This document shows positions 51,980 through 61,036 of a stretch of DNA of 64,000 nucleotides, in pieces. A program made the translations under genes and the position numbers. A model generated the notes under the pieces. That model was not told where the DNA came from. It saw nothing but the letters and a program-made list of their open reading frames with translations, and searched no databases. The stretch comes from Halobacteriales archaeon (GTDB lineage Archaea > Halobacteriota > Halobacteria > Halobacteriales > SKSH01): contig SKSD01000015.1 of assembly GCA_007118145.1 (NCBI GenBank), forward strand, positions 75,268 to 139,267, written 5' to 3'. Positions within the stretch are counted from its first letter, which is position 1. The number at the start of each line of letters is the position of its first letter.

Positions 51980-53025
51980 CCGAGGCGATCGCGGGAGGGC
52001 ACGAGCGCGCGTCGTCTCTGTGGCTAGCTGCTGTATTCGGTATCCTCGCGGTGGCACCGTTCATCATTGTCGGACCGGGGGCGACCTTCCGGGCACGACT
52101 GCTCTTGACGGTCTTGATCTTTGCCTGCTTTGCCATCGCCCTGGATATCGTGTTCGGTCAGACCGACCAGTTGTTCCTCTTCCTGGGTGCCTTGGCTGGG
52201 GTTGGCGCCTACTCCGTCGCCGGCGTGACAGACTGGATGGGAATCAGCCCGTGGATTGTGCTCCCTTTCGCCGCCTTGTTGGCTGGTCTCATCGGCCTCA
52301 CTGTGAGCTACGTCGCATCACGTCGACGGATGACCATCATCGTCATCGCGATCCTCACGTTAAGTCTCCAATTGGTATCGGAGGTGGTCTTTGACTCATG
52401 GATTAGCCTGACCGGTGGGACCACCGGCATATTTTTTGATGGGCTCGAGATTCCGTTCCTCATCGGCCTGTTCGATTCAATTTTCGATCCCCGCGTCGGC
52501 GGCCGTATCGCGACCTACTACTTCCTCCTCTTCGGTCTCGTGATCATCGTCCTATTGTATCGGCATATGATGCGGTCGAAGTACGGTCTCGCCTATCGTG
52601 CGATCCGACAGGACGAGATCGCTGCAGAATCGGTCGGTATCAATGTCATCAAATACAAGGTGATCGCTGGATTCTCTGCTGCGTTCATCGTCGGTGCAGT
52701 CGGGCCGTTTTACGCTCAATCAGAGGCAGTGGTGACCCCCTCGTTGTTCACCTTCGTCAGGGTCGACGTCATCGTACTCATCATGCTGGTCTTGGGTGGG
52801 ATGCGCACGCTGACCGGGCCGATCATCGGTGCCGCGTTCGTGGTTTATCTTAACGAACTACTCCGATTCGCAGAGCGATGGACAACCGCCATCTTCGGGT
52901 TCTTGTTAATTATCCTCTTCCTGTACTTCAGAGAGGGTGTGATACCGAAGGGTCGCGAACTCTGGTATGAACGAGGTGGTCAGGCACTCATGAGGAACCT
53001 ACGGATGCGCCTTTCTGGTGGCTAG
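51976..53025 (+). CDS. livM: Liv-type ABC transporter permease LivM
   Basis: The 349-residue permease has about nine to ten helices, with FGQTDQLFLFLGALAGVGAYSVA near residue 57, YGLAYRAIRQDEIAAESVGINVIKYKVIAGFSAAFIVG near residue 205 as the coupling region, and VLIMLVLGGMRTLTGPIIGAAFVVYLNELL. The ATG at 51976 overlaps the livH stop; a longer frame upstream runs across livH and is not coding. With livH it forms the transmembrane dimer. Confidence 0.92.
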   Translation: MTEAIAGGHERASSLWLAAVFGILAVAPFIIVGPGATFRARLLLTVLIFACFAIALDIVFGQTDQLFLFLGALAGVGAYSVAGVTDWMGISPWIVLPFAALLAGLIGLTVSYVASRRRMTIIVIAILTLSLQLVSEVVFDSWISLTGGTTGIFFDGLEIPFLIGLFDSIFDPRVGGRIATYYFLLFGLVIIVLLYRHMMRSKYGLAYRAIRQDEIAAESVGINVIKYKVIAGFSAAFIVGAVGPFYAQSEAVVTPSLFTFVRVDVIVLIMLVLGGMRTLTGPIIGAAFVVYLNELLRFAERWTTAIFGFLLIILFLYFREGVIPKGRELWYERGGQALMRNLRMRLSGG

Positions 53026-53041
53026 TTCGTCGAGGTGTGAC

Positions 53042-53974
53042 TCAGTGCAATGACCGCCTGACGGGCATGGCTATCTCTGCGAGTGCCTCAGGCGTCACTG
53101 AGAGATCTGGAAAGGAGAGGAACGCATGGTGTAAGTCAGGGTAATGGAGGTGTTCGACAGGGACATCATCTGCCGCCATGCGCTGTGCGTAGACTGTCCC
53201 CTCATCACGTAACGGGTCGTACCCAGCCGTCACGACCACTGCCTCCGGTAGTTTTTCGAGCGAACGTGCCTGCAACGGTGACGCATAGGGATGTCGACCA
53301 AACAGTGGCCGGGGGAGGTAGTGATCCCAGTACCACCGCATACCATCACGTGTGAGCATGAATCCCTCCGCGTTCTCGTGATACGAAGTGGTGTTGAATG
53401 CATGATCGGTGATCGGATACAACAGTAGTTGAAGATCGATCTCCGGGCCGTCAACGTCTCGTGCCATGAGGCTGACCGCTGTGGCCAGGTTCCCTCCGGC
53501 ACTGTCTCCACCGACCGCCAGCCTCGAGGGGTCACCACCGATCACATCCGCATAAGAAACCGCCCACTCCATCGCAGCGTACGAATCCAGTAACGGCCCC
53601 GGGAAGGGATGTTCAGGGGCACGACGGTAATCGACCGAGAGGACGACCGCGTCCAACGCGTTGGTCAGTCGGCGACAGAGGTCGTCATGGGTATCGATGT
53701 TGCCTCGGACCCAACCCCCGCCGTGGAAGTAGACGAGTATCGGATGCGTCACTGTTCGGTCAGGCGAGTAGGCACGGACCGTGACACCACCACCCTCGAC
53801 GGGGATCTCGAACTCGGTGACGTGGTCGACCGGGGTTCGTGGTTCGTCATCGATCAGTACTGCATCGAGTGCCTCACGCGATGCCTTCACCGTCTGTGCA
53901 CGCCTTGGTGGCAGTTCCATCCCATCCAGTAACTCACGTACCTCGGGATCCAACTCTGCTGCTCGCTCAGCCAT
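53042..53974 (-). CDS. Alpha/beta hydrolase, HSL type, second copy
   Basis: The 310-residue protein is a paralogue of the hydrolase at 39743-40681: HGGGW at residues 84-88, Ser158 in GDSAGG, Asp253 in AGYDPLRDEG and His283 in LHHAF. Both carry YPITD near residue 186 and ENYL/DHYL near 217, so spacing is almost identical. It could be an esterase, lactonase or an alternative kynurenine formamidase. It is convergent with livM (16 bases). The ATG at 53974 is preferred to the GTG at 53989. Confidence 0.84.
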   Translation of the reverse strand: MAERAAELDPEVRELLDGMELPPRRAQTVKASREALDAVLIDDEPRTPVDHVTEFEIPVEGGGVTVRAYSPDRTVTHPILVYFHGGGWVRGNIDTHDDLCRRLTNALDAVVLSVDYRRAPEHPFPGPLLDSYAAMEWAVSYADVIGGDPSRLAVGGDSAGGNLATAVSLMARDVDGPEIDLQLLLYPITDHAFNTTSYHENAEGFMLTRDGMRWYWDHYLPRPLFGRHPYASPLQARSLEKLPEAVVVTAGYDPLRDEGTVYAQRMAADDVPVEHLHYPDLHHAFLSFPDLSVTPEALAEIAMPVRRSLH

Positions 53975-54067
53975 GTCACATTTCACCACGATGGGTCACC
54001 TTATTGATGTTGTGACAGCAGACAACCTACCTGGGCGAGACGTACTATATGTGAGACCACACCCGCG

Positions 54068-54742
54068 TCAGGTGCCGGCTAGTCTAGCGAAATTGTCGAA
54101 CACCTGTTTCGCGTGTGCAGCCAAGCGGTAGTTCGATGGGGTGATACTCTCGAGGGCGCGTTGCTTGCGCCCCTCGTCGAGGTCGTCCTTCTGGAGGGTC
54201 ACCTCACGTGCGGTCTCCATATCGTATTCAGGATGGAACTGGACAGCCCACACGTGCTCTCCCTCGAACCCCTGTATCCCCACATCGTTCTCAGCGATCA
54301 GCCTGGTCCCTGGTGGTAACTCGACGACCGCGTCGGAATGGGTAGTGAACGCCAGGAAGTGATCATCGATACCATCGAGAATCTCGCTCTCGCCACGGCG
54401 GTTGATCGTCCGGTAACCTATCTCGTATTGACCCATCGCCGTTACCGTCCCACCGAGCACCTCTGCGAGGAGTTGGTGTCCCCAGCAGATGCCGAGTGTT
54501 GGTACCCCCTCATCGATGAATCGATCGACCACCTGCTTCGTCTGCTCGATCCAGGTGTCGTCCCAGTAGACAGACGAACGTGAACCAGTGACGACCACGC
54601 CATCGTACGTCACCTTTCGTGGAAACTGACCGCTGGTGACATCAAACTCGGCGAGAGAACCCTCGAGTTCACGTCGGAAATTCCGACTAGTCGAGGCAGA
54701 AGCGAACGAGGCGTTCAACAGCGCCAACCGCGGTCTATCCAT
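54068..54742 (-). CDS. Class I glutamine amidotransferase (GMP synthase-like)
   Basis: The 224-residue protein is a stand-alone class I glutaminase domain. The triad is Cys86 in GICWGHQ, and His170 and Glu172 in VQFHPEYD. Such single-domain proteins hydrolyse glutamine or gamma-glutamyl compounds, for example gamma-glutamyl amines in polyamine breakdown. It is not the archaeal GMP synthase subunit A, which is shorter and more conserved. A GTG at 54745 precedes the ATG by one codon. No partner synthetase domain lies nearby. Confidence 0.82.
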   Translation of the reverse strand: MDRPRLALLNASFASASTSRNFRRELEGSLAEFDVTSGQFPRKVTYDGVVVTGSRSSVYWDDTWIEQTKQVVDRFIDEGVPTLGICWGHQLLAEVLGGTVTAMGQYEIGYRTINRRGESEILDGIDDHFLAFTTHSDAVVELPPGTRLIAENDVGIQGFEGEHVWAVQFHPEYDMETAREVTLQKDDLDEGRKQRALESITPSNYRLAAHAKQVFDNFARLAGT

Positions 54743-54788
54743 CACCGGTAGCTAACTGGGGGTTGCACAAATGCCTAGCGTCGACCGA

Positions 54789-55988
54789 TCACGCCTCGAT
54801 CTCCCCACGGATGAGATCGGGTGCTCGTTCGAGCAGTTGCTCAAGTCTGTCCGCCGCAGGGCCACCACCCTCGGCGAAGTCAGGAGGTCCACCACCGCCG
54901 CCATCCACGTGTTCGGCGAGCGTCCCGACGAGTGCCCCTGCGTCGAGTGTCGCACTCTCGGGTCGGGCAACAACGATGTGGACACCAGATCCGGTATCTC
55001 CAGCGACGACCGCGACAGCACCATCCTCAACGATAGCGTTTGCGGTCGCCCGGATGTCCGCCTTCGAACCGTCGACACGCTGGATGACCGCCTTGAACGC
55101 CCCAAGATCGATCGTCTCCGCGTCATCTGCCGAGCCAGCCCGAAGTGTGGCTAGTTCGGCCGATATCTCCTCGATTCGCTTGCCACGATCCTTCCATGCC
55201 TCGAAAAACCGCTCTGCTGTCTCGGGTACCTCTGGTGGGCTCACATCGAGTACCTCTGCGGTATCCAGCAGGAGGTCCTCACGGCGTTGCATGCGTTCAA
55301 CCGCGGCAGATCCGGCAGAGAACACCAGGCGTTCGACACCGTCTTGGACACGCTCGGTACGGTTGATCGAGATGAGGCCGATATCGCCAGTGCGTTTGAC
55401 ATGCGTCCCCCCACATGCCTGGATGTCGTCACCGACCTCGATGGTTCGGATATGCCTCCCCGGTGGAATGCCGCCCTGATAGAGGTCAAATCCGTGTTCT
55501 GCCTCCGCCTCGTGACGGTCAGGCCAGCGCTGCTTGACGAAGAGGTTCCTTCTGACCACCTCGTTCGCTCGACGCTCGATCGCCTTGACCTCGCTACGGT
55601 CGATGCGCTCGAAATGCTCGATATCGATCCGAGAGTTCGACACCCCCTTCCTGGCTCCGGCCTGGTGGATGTGATCGCCAAGTTCCTTTCGCGCAGCGTC
55701 GATGAGGATGTGCGTCGCGGTATGATTACGCATCAACTGACGTCGACGTGACTGATCGAGCCGGCCATCGACGATGGTACCCTTCTCCAATGGCTCATCC
55801 GTTCGGTGAAGGATCACCCCATCGACCGACTGGACATCGGTCACACGTACGGAGGAATCCTGATCGGAGATCGTCCCAACGTCTGGCGGTTGGCCACCAC
55901 CCTCGGGGTAGAACATCGTCTGGTCGAGGACGATATCGTAGCCATCGTCCGTCTCGAACACGTCGAGCACGACCGCCTCGAACGACAT
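54789..55988 (-). CDS. alaS: Alanyl-tRNA synthetase, C-terminal (editing) part of a split gene
   Basis: The 399-residue product matches the C-terminal half of archaeal AlaRS. It starts MSFEAVVLDVFETDDGYDIVLDQTMFYPEGGGQPPD, then RNHTATHILIDAARKELG with the editing-site zinc ligands, CGGTHVKRTGDIG, a helical linker, and a C-Ala domain ending GGGGGPPDFAEGGGPAADRLEQLL. The frame is the same as that of the upstream synthetase part; the two are separated only by TAG and one codon (CGG) before this ATG. It could be made by re-initiation, by readthrough, or the TAG could be an error. On its own it would resemble a trans-editing AlaX with a C-Ala tail. Confidence 0.88.
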   Translation of the reverse strand: MSFEAVVLDVFETDDGYDIVLDQTMFYPEGGGQPPDVGTISDQDSSVRVTDVQSVDGVILHRTDEPLEKGTIVDGRLDQSRRRQLMRNHTATHILIDAARKELGDHIHQAGARKGVSNSRIDIEHFERIDRSEVKAIERRANEVVRRNLFVKQRWPDRHEAEAEHGFDLYQGGIPPGRHIRTIEVGDDIQACGGTHVKRTGDIGLISINRTERVQDGVERLVFSAGSAAVERMQRREDLLLDTAEVLDVSPPEVPETAERFFEAWKDRGKRIEEISAELATLRAGSADDAETIDLGAFKAVIQRVDGSKADIRATANAIVEDGAVAVVAGDTGSGVHIVVARPESATLDAGALVGTLAEHVDGGGGGPPDFAEGGGPAADRLEQLLERAPDLIRGEIEA

Positions 55989-55991
55989 CCG

Positions 55992-57569
55992 CTATTGGTC
56001 GTCATAATAGAGCTTCTCCGTCTCAGGTAGGTCTCGTACCCGGTCGTACCCTTCATCCTGCTCGTGTGTCACCTCGGCTGTCTCGTGTCGCTGTGCCACC
56101 TTGGCGAAGAAGTCATCAGGGACGGTGACCGGGACGCCACGCTCACTGGCGATAGCCGCGACCGTCTCGGGCTGGATACCGTGTGAATCGTACAGTTCAA
56201 TGAGTTCTTCGACAGGTATCTCCTCACCGCGATCACTGTACCGATCGGCGAGTTGTCGAACTCGACGGGTACCACGCTCGAGCGTTTCGTCGTACTTGTT
56301 GACCTCGGATTCGACCATCCGTCTGATGGTCGATCGATTCCGATAGCCCAGTCGCTTGGCTTGTGCATCGACGAGTTCGACGATCGGTCGCTCGAGTTCG
56401 AGCTCATTTGCAAGGCGGACCGACCGCCTAAGGACCATCCGTGCAAGATAGCCCGATCCAACGTTGCTTGGTACGATACCATCACCGAGCATGTACGCGA
56501 GTGCACGCGAATGATCAGCGAGGGCATAGACGTGTTCCAGCGGCCGTTGCATCTCTGCGAGCGTATCCGGTTCGACCCCGAGGTCTTCGGCGATACTCTC
56601 TCTTGCGACATCAACATCGTCCACCTCTTCGAGGTCGAGTCGACCAGCCATCCCCGCCGCAGCATCGAGAAGTTGTCGCTCGTGATCATCGAACCCGAGG
56701 TCGAGTTCATCAAGTAGCTCCTCGATCAGATCGGGGTAGACCGAGTCATAGATCGTTGGGGTGCCCTGACTCACCCAAACCCAGCGCTCGAGGCCATACC
56801 CTGTGTCGACGATGTAGGTATCCATCTCCGTGTAGCGGTTCCCATCCTTGAGCTCGTACTCGCCGCTGTCGTCCTGTTCGAGCGACATGAAGACGAGTGT
56901 GGCGAGTTCTGCTCCCTTGTAGATGACCTCGAGTGCAGGTCCAGCGTTTCCTCCACCAACCCACGGATCTTCGATATACGTGAGTTGATCGAGATCTGCA
57001 CCCATGGACTCGAAGAACGCGTCGCAGTACCTGACGGTCTGATCCTTCCAGTAAACCTCACCCTGGTAGGCGTACTGGTCGGGGTCGTCGAGATCCTCTC
57101 GGGTGTTGAACGCATGATGAGCCATCATCTCGAACGCCATCGTATGGCGCCCGGTCTTGCCAACGTTGTCGATATCCTGCATCCGGATGCATGGTTGGGA
57201 GATCGTCAGCGGGTTCGCCGGTGGTGGTGTTGTCCCGCTGGTGACAAGCGGTTGGAAGTCGTAGATGGACGCCTGTGTGAGTAAGACGTCGTCCCGCCAG
57301 CGGTGTGCCGCGACTGGGTATGGGTCGATCCGGGTATGATTGTTAGCCTCGAAGAAGCTGAGAAACTCCTCACGCATCGACTCGAGGGTATGCTCCTCGG
57401 CGAAGCCAGGGTCACCGATGAAGGTGTACGACGCACACGGTGGTTCACCACAGGTGGACATATTCGCGTCACGGGCCCAGTAGTGACGTCCGCATGATGG
57501 ACACGCTGATCGGGTGAAGCCCTCCTCCTCGAAGTATGCGAGCCGATAGGCCCCCTCATCCAACGGCAT
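55992..57569 (-). CDS. alaS: Alanyl-tRNA synthetase, N-terminal (aminoacylation) part of a split gene
   Basis: The 525-residue product carries the class II aminoacylation domain and tRNA-recognition region of archaeal AlaRS. It starts [32 protein letters not shown] with the zinc-like cysteines, has [42 protein letters not shown] and [33 protein letters not shown]. It ends [10 protein letters not shown] followed by TAG, where intact haloarchaeal enzymes continue directly into the editing domain. The sum of the two parts (about 924 residues) equals a normal AlaRS. Confidence 0.92.
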   Translation of the reverse strand: MPLDEGAYRLAYFEEEGFTRSACPSCGRHYWARDANMSTCGEPPCASYTFIGDPGFAEEHTLESMREEFLSFFEANNHTRIDPYPVAAHRWRDDVLLTQASIYDFQPLVTSGTTPPPANPLTISQPCIRMQDIDNVGKTGRHTMAFEMMAHHAFNTREDLDDPDQYAYQGEVYWKDQTVRYCDAFFESMGADLDQLTYIEDPWVGGGNAGPALEVIYKGAELATLVFMSLEQDDSGEYELKDGNRYTEMDTYIVDTGYGLERWVWVSQGTPTIYDSVYPDLIEELLDELDLGFDDHERQLLDAAAGMAGRLDLEEVDDVDVARESIAEDLGVEPDTLAEMQRPLEHVYALADHSRALAYMLGDGIVPSNVGSGYLARMVLRRSVRLANELELERPIVELVDAQAKRLGYRNRSTIRRMVESEVNKYDETLERGTRRVRQLADRYSDRGEEIPVEELIELYDSHGIQPETVAAIASERGVPVTVPDDFFAKVAQRHETAEVTHEQDEGYDRVRDLPETEKLYYDDQ

Positions 57570-57597
57570 TTGTTATTGGTTGGATAGGTCCGTGCGA

Positions 57598-57607
57598 TTG
57601 TAAAACA
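57598..57607 (-). promoter_or_regulatory. TATA-like box of the alanyl-tRNA synthetase locus
   Basis: The minus strand reads TGTTTTACAA about 33 bases before the ATG at 57569, in the 52-base gap after rfcS. No comparable element precedes the second AlaRS part, which fits a single message. Confidence 0.4.
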
Positions 57608-57621
57608 GTTCCGTCCGGGAG

Positions 57622-58608
57622 CTACGCGTTGGCTTCACCCCTGGCGAGCCTCGCCAGGAGCGATTCGAGTTGCAACCGCTCGTTCGCACCCTCTGCGATG
57701 CGATAGTCGATCTCGCCAAGGAATTCAAGCAATGCCACCGCTCGCTCATCATCGAGTCCAAGATCCCACACCGAGCGGTGGATCTGTTCGATGATATCGT
57801 CTGCGGCGATCGCCTGATCGATGAGTAACGTCTCAAGCGTACTTCGCGCGGTGAGGAACTCGCCCTCGACAGCCCGATTAATCATCTCAGAGACCTGCTC
57901 AGGGCGAGCCGTGGAGGTGATCTGATAGACCGCATCCTCGTCGACCGCCTCTCCGAGCACTGCTGCTGCCTGTAACGCGTTTATCGCACGGCGCATATCG
58001 CCGTCTGCCACGTACGTGATCGCCTCCATACCCTCGGGATCGACCTCGATTCCCTCGTCCTCGGCGATCTCAAGGACGACCTCGCGGATGGCATCTTCGG
58101 GAAGGGGCCTGAATCGGAAGACGGCACATCGGGATTGGATTGGGTCGATGATCCTACTCGAGTAATTACACGAGAGGATGAAACGCGTCTGGCCTGAGAA
58201 CTGTTCCATCGTCCGACGGAGGGCAGATTGGGCGTCGTTGGTGAGCGAGTCAGCCTCATCGAGGAAGACGATACGGTAATCGAAACCACCGAAGCTCGCC
58301 CTGGCAAAGTCTTTGATTCTGCCTCGAACCACATCGATCCCTCTGTCATCCGACGCGTTGAGTTCGAGGAAGTTCGCTCGCCATTCATCCCCGTACAGTT
58401 CGCGAGCGATGGCGATCGATGCGGTGGTCTTGCCAACACCGCTTGGCCCCGCGAACAGCATGTTCGGGAGGTCGTCCTGCTCGACGTATCGTCGCAACCG
58501 CTCGACGATCTCGTCCTGTCCCTTGATGTCGTCGAGACTGCTGGGTCGGTACCGCTCGATCCAGATATCAGAGCCGGTGGTCGCTCCCTCAGCACCAGCG
58601 TCGCTCAT
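57622..58608 (-). CDS. rfcS: Replication factor C small subunit (clamp loader)
   Basis: The canonical clamp-loader small subunit (328 residues) loads PCNA onto primed DNA. It has [16 protein letters not shown], Walker [15 protein letters not shown] near residues 54-67, [14 protein letters not shown], an intact Walker [13 protein letters not shown], and the SRC motif [12 protein letters not shown]. Compared with the paralogue at 16936, all ATPase residues are present. A TATA-like box is located 28 bases upstream in the gap shared with the SAMP2 gene. Confidence 0.96.
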   Translation of the reverse strand: MSDAGAEGATTGSDIWIERYRPSSLDDIKGQDEIVERLRRYVEQDDLPNMLFAGPSGVGKTTASIAIARELYGDEWRANFLELNASDDRGIDVVRGRIKDFARASFGGFDYRIVFLDEADSLTNDAQSALRRTMEQFSGQTRFILSCNYSSRIIDPIQSRCAVFRFRPLPEDAIREVVLEIAEDEGIEVDPEGMEAITYVADGDMRRAINALQAAAVLGEAVDEDAVYQITSTARPEQVSEMINRAVEGEFLTARSTLETLLIDQAIAADDIIEQIHRSVWDLGLDDERAVALLEFLGEIDYRIAEGANERLQLESLLARLARGEANA

Positions 58609-58630
58609 GGGTCAACGGGGGGGTCGAACA

Positions 58631-58640
58631 CATCATAAAC
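58631..58640 (-). promoter_or_regulatory. TATA-like box of rfcS
   Basis: The minus strand reads GTTTATGATG about 28 bases before the ATG at 58608. Confidence 0.45.
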
Positions 58641-58717
58641 CCCCCGGTTATGCCATGATATGGCCGGCCACTGTGTGGCTCGATACGCTCAAGAGTGCAG
58701 CCACATATCATCCGGTG

Positions 58718-58915
58718 ATGGAAATCCTCGTGACCGTCGCCGGTGTGGGTGAGCAGACGGTTGAACTCGACGGCGGAACATACGGTGACGTCATTGAGGC
58801 TGTCGGGCTCACCACAGAGGAGGCGACCGTACTCGTTGACGGACGACCGGTCCCCGATGATCAAGCCGTGACGCAGTCAGCGGTGACCGTGCTTCGACTC
58901 ATCCACGGTGGATGA
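58718..58915 (+). CDS. samp2: Small archaeal modifier protein of SAMP2 type
   Basis: The 65-residue beta-grasp protein starts MEILVTVAGVGEQTVELDGG and ends VTVLRLIHGG. A C-terminal diglycine exposed after cleavage-free maturation allows adenylation by UbaA and transfer of sulphur to tRNA (URM1-like) or conjugation to protein lysines. The segment EEATVLVDGRPVPDDQ matches Haloferax SAMP2 closely as I remember it. It is divergent from rfcS with a 109-base gap. Confidence 0.9.
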   Translation: MEILVTVAGVGEQTVELDGGTYGDVIEAVGLTTEEATVLVDGRPVPDDQAVTQSAVTVLRLIHGG

Positions 58916-58994
58916 GCGTATGCGAGATGACCAACAAGGCAAGCAGCCTGGGCTTGGTTGCATACCCTGAGGTCGATACACGGCAGAAAATCGA

Positions 58995-59144
58995 CTAGTG
59001 TTCTTCGGCTCTTCCTCGGGCTGAATCGGCGATCCCAGCATTTGATGCACAGCTCGGGCAGGCGAGGACACGTCCACCCTGGTCTGCGAAGACACGGGCG
59101 AAACCCTCCGAAACGTGTGCATGACAGTTGTCGCAACGTGGCAT
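58995..59144 (-). CDS. Small zinc-ribbon protein (DUF7563-like)
   Basis: A complete 50-codon frame runs on the minus strand from ATG 59144 to TAG 58995. It encodes MPRCDNCHAHVSEGFARVF then ADQGGRVLACPSCASNAGI and ADSARGRAEEH. Two Cys-X2-Cys pairs make a clear zinc ribbon, matching what I recall of haloarchaeal DUF7563. It is placed between SAMP2 and larB. The 71 bases upstream are very AT-rich, with TATTTATTAA on the minus strand about 39 bases before the ATG. Confidence 0.75.
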   Translation of the reverse strand: MPRCDNCHAHVSEGFARVFADQGGRVLACPSCASNAGIADSARGRAEEH

Positions 59145-59215
59145 AGTGGATCCGTATCGGACGTGTGATTACGCTCCCTATTAATAAATATATTATGTTT
59201 GTTAATATTATGACT

Positions 59216-59971
59216 TCACCTAACCGACGAAATGGCGTTGGCGATCAGTGCGGCCTGCGCACCCGCGACGAATCCGGCATCGATGTTCACCGTCGTGAGC
59301 ACCGTGCAAGATTGCAGCGCACTGAGGAGCGCCGCCTCACCAGCACCACCCTCGCCATAGCCACTCGAGACCGGTAACGCGATGACCGGTGCCTCGACCA
59401 ATCCCGCCACCACCGTCGGGAGTGATCCCTCGCGGCCAGCTGCCACGATCAGTACATCGCACGATCGGAGGTGCTCGACCTGGTCGAGTAGGCGATCGAT
59501 CGAAGCAACTCCCACGTCCTCGATGAGCTCCGCGTCGACACCGACCACGCTGAGGGTCAATGATGCCTCACGAGCTGCCTGTGCGTCGGCGGTTCCCCCG
59601 GTGACTATACCGACACATGCATCGATCTGGCTTGGTGGTGCGCGACGAATCGCCATGGCTCGAGCGCGAGCGTCGACCCGTACGGTGGTATCTGGGAACG
59701 CATCGCTGACGTGCTCTTTGACTCGCTCTCGTACCTGTACATCTGCGCGTGTGACGAGTGCCATCTCGGTCGTCTCCAGGGCGAGCTCGACTAGCTCGAC
59801 TACCTCCGAGGGTGTTTTACCCTCGGCGAGAATCGCCTCGGGTATGCCTCGGCGTGCCGGTCGGGCTGCATCGTATCGACCTGAAATCCCCTCTACATAG
59901 CCGCGTAACGAGGCCTCGACCTCACGTGGCGTGAGTTCGCCGTCGGCCAGCGCTTCGAGTAGTTCTCGCAT
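59216..59971 (-). CDS. larB: LarB, pyridinium-3,5-biscarboxylic acid mononucleotide synthase
   Basis: LarB carboxylates nicotinic acid adenine dinucleotide in the first step of nickel-pincer cofactor synthesis. The 251-residue protein has the LarB N-terminal domain (MRELLEALADGELTPREVEASLRG) and the PurE-like C-terminal domain with GIVTGGTADAQAAREA near residue 122, LIVAAGREGSLPTVVAGLVEAPVIALPVSSGYGEGG, and NIDAGFVAGAQAALIAN. The same strand upstream gap contains the divergent promoter of the histone-fold gene. larC (1220) and larE (62347) complete the set. Confidence 0.92.
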   Translation of the reverse strand: MRELLEALADGELTPREVEASLRGYVEGISGRYDAARPARRGIPEAILAEGKTPSEVVELVELALETTEMALVTRADVQVRERVKEHVSDAFPDTTVRVDARARAMAIRRAPPSQIDACVGIVTGGTADAQAAREASLTLSVVGVDAELIEDVGVASIDRLLDQVEHLRSCDVLIVAAGREGSLPTVVAGLVEAPVIALPVSSGYGEGGAGEAALLSALQSCTVLTTVNIDAGFVAGAQAALIANAISSVR

Positions 59972-60090
59972 GGTGTTACCCTCATTCGTGGTGTATTCTT
60001 ATGCATCGTACGGGTATCGACCCCCGAAATCGATACGATTTCGACCGAGATGGCCTCATATAGCCGTTTCAGCCCGGTATTTTGAGAAAT

Positions 60091-60100
60091 CTTATAAAGG
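60091..60100 (+). promoter_or_regulatory. TATA box of the histone-fold gene
   Basis: CTTATAAAGG is centred 29 bases before the ATG at 60124, a near-consensus haloarchaeal promoter that suggests high expression and fixes the start. Confidence 0.6.
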
Positions 60101-60123
60101 GTGCGGGGGTATACGAGCGATGT

Positions 60124-60291
60124 ATGGCAGACCTCATTGTCAAAGCAGCCGTAAAAGAAGAGCTCGGGAACCACAACGTCGCTTCGGACTTCTATGATGC
60201 CCTTGACGAGGAGGTTCGAGCCCTCCTCCAGGATGCAGCACGTCGGGCTGATGCAAACGACCGAAAAACCGTCCAGCCACGCGACCTCTAG
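60124..60291 (+). CDS. Histone-fold protein of the DUF1931 type
   Basis: The 55-residue protein begins MADLIVKAAVKEELGNHNV and continues ASDFYDALDEEVRALLQDA and ARRADANDRKTVQPRDL. The helix pattern and the last motif (RKTVQPRDL) are those of a histone-fold half, and haloarchaea carry an almost identical small DUF1931 protein. It may dimerise and bind DNA or act as a regulator. The chosen ATG is supported by the TATA box; the longer frame to 60082 overlaps the promoter. Confidence 0.87.
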   Translation: MADLIVKAAVKEELGNHNVASDFYDALDEEVRALLQDAARRADANDRKTVQPRDL

Positions 60292-60316
60292 CGACGAGGC
60301 GTAGACCTACCTCTCT

Positions 60317-60994
60317 TCACTCAAGAAGCTCAACGCCATCAGCCTTGCCGATGGCTATCACATCGGCAACGCCGATGAATAACCCATGATCGAGGACACC
60401 CGGAGTCGCCCACAGTTCGTTGGCGAGCGTCTCTGGTCGCTCGATCACGCCGAAGTCGGCATCGACCAGCAGGTTGCCCCGTTCTGTGTACGCTGGTCCG
60501 TCGGTGGTCGTGCTCGTTCGGATGGTTGACTTCCCACCGAGTGTATCGATCCCGGATAACACCGATGGAATCGCCTCCGGCAGTACCTCAAGTGCAACAT
60601 GGCCATCCAGCTTGGTCGATACCTTGCGCTCGTCGACGACCACGATGAACCGATCGGCACTCGTGTCTATCACGCGTTCGCGTGTGTGTGCACCGCCGCC
60701 ACCTTTGAGGAGGACGGTGTCGCACACTTGATCGGCTCCATCGATCGCGACATCGACCGTCGTCACCTCGTCGAGTGAGGTCATCGTGATACCTGCCTCG
60801 ATCGCACGATCTCTCGAGGCGTGTGAAGTCGGGATACCCTCGATGGCCAACCCGGCATCGACCCGCTTGCCGAGTTCGTCGATGGCGAACGCGGTAGTCG
60901 AACCGGTACCGAGCCCGACGACCATACCGTCATCGACCTGTTCGACCGCCCAACGAGCCGCCCGACGTTTCATCGAAGCGTACTCATCGCCCAT
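60317..60994 (-). CDS. rpiA: Ribose-5-phosphate isomerase A
   Basis: RpiA interconverts ribose 5-phosphate and ribulose 5-phosphate. The 225-residue protein has VGLGTGSTTAFAIDELG near residue 26, DVAIDGADQVCDTVLLKGGGGAHTRERVID near residue 85, VVVDERKVSTKLD and an ending GLFIGVADVIAIG. The catalytic Asp, Glu and Lys positions of the family are all present. The ATG at 60994 is preferred to the TTG at 61021. It follows orc1/cdc6 by 42 bases on the same strand. Confidence 0.95.
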   Translation of the reverse strand: MGDEYASMKRRAARWAVEQVDDGMVVGLGTGSTTAFAIDELGKRVDAGLAIEGIPTSHASRDRAIEAGITMTSLDEVTTVDVAIDGADQVCDTVLLKGGGGAHTRERVIDTSADRFIVVVDERKVSTKLDGHVALEVLPEAIPSVLSGIDTLGGKSTIRTSTTTDGPAYTERGNLLVDADFGVIERPETLANELWATPGVLDHGLFIGVADVIAIGKADGVELLE

Positions 60995-61036
60995 GATGAC
61001 CCGGTCGTTCGAACGTGACAAAAGCGTTGACCTTGC

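Noticed and set aside
55989-55994. TAG in alaS as evidence for pyrrolysine or a changed genetic code
   Set aside because: TAG ends several other genes in the window, and the site is between two domains, so a split gene or sequencing error is simpler. Kept only as a point to check.
59161-59215. AT-rich island as a possible attachment site or origin
   Set aside because: It is only about 50 bases, lies between larB and a small zinc gene, and is explained as terminator plus promoter sequence.
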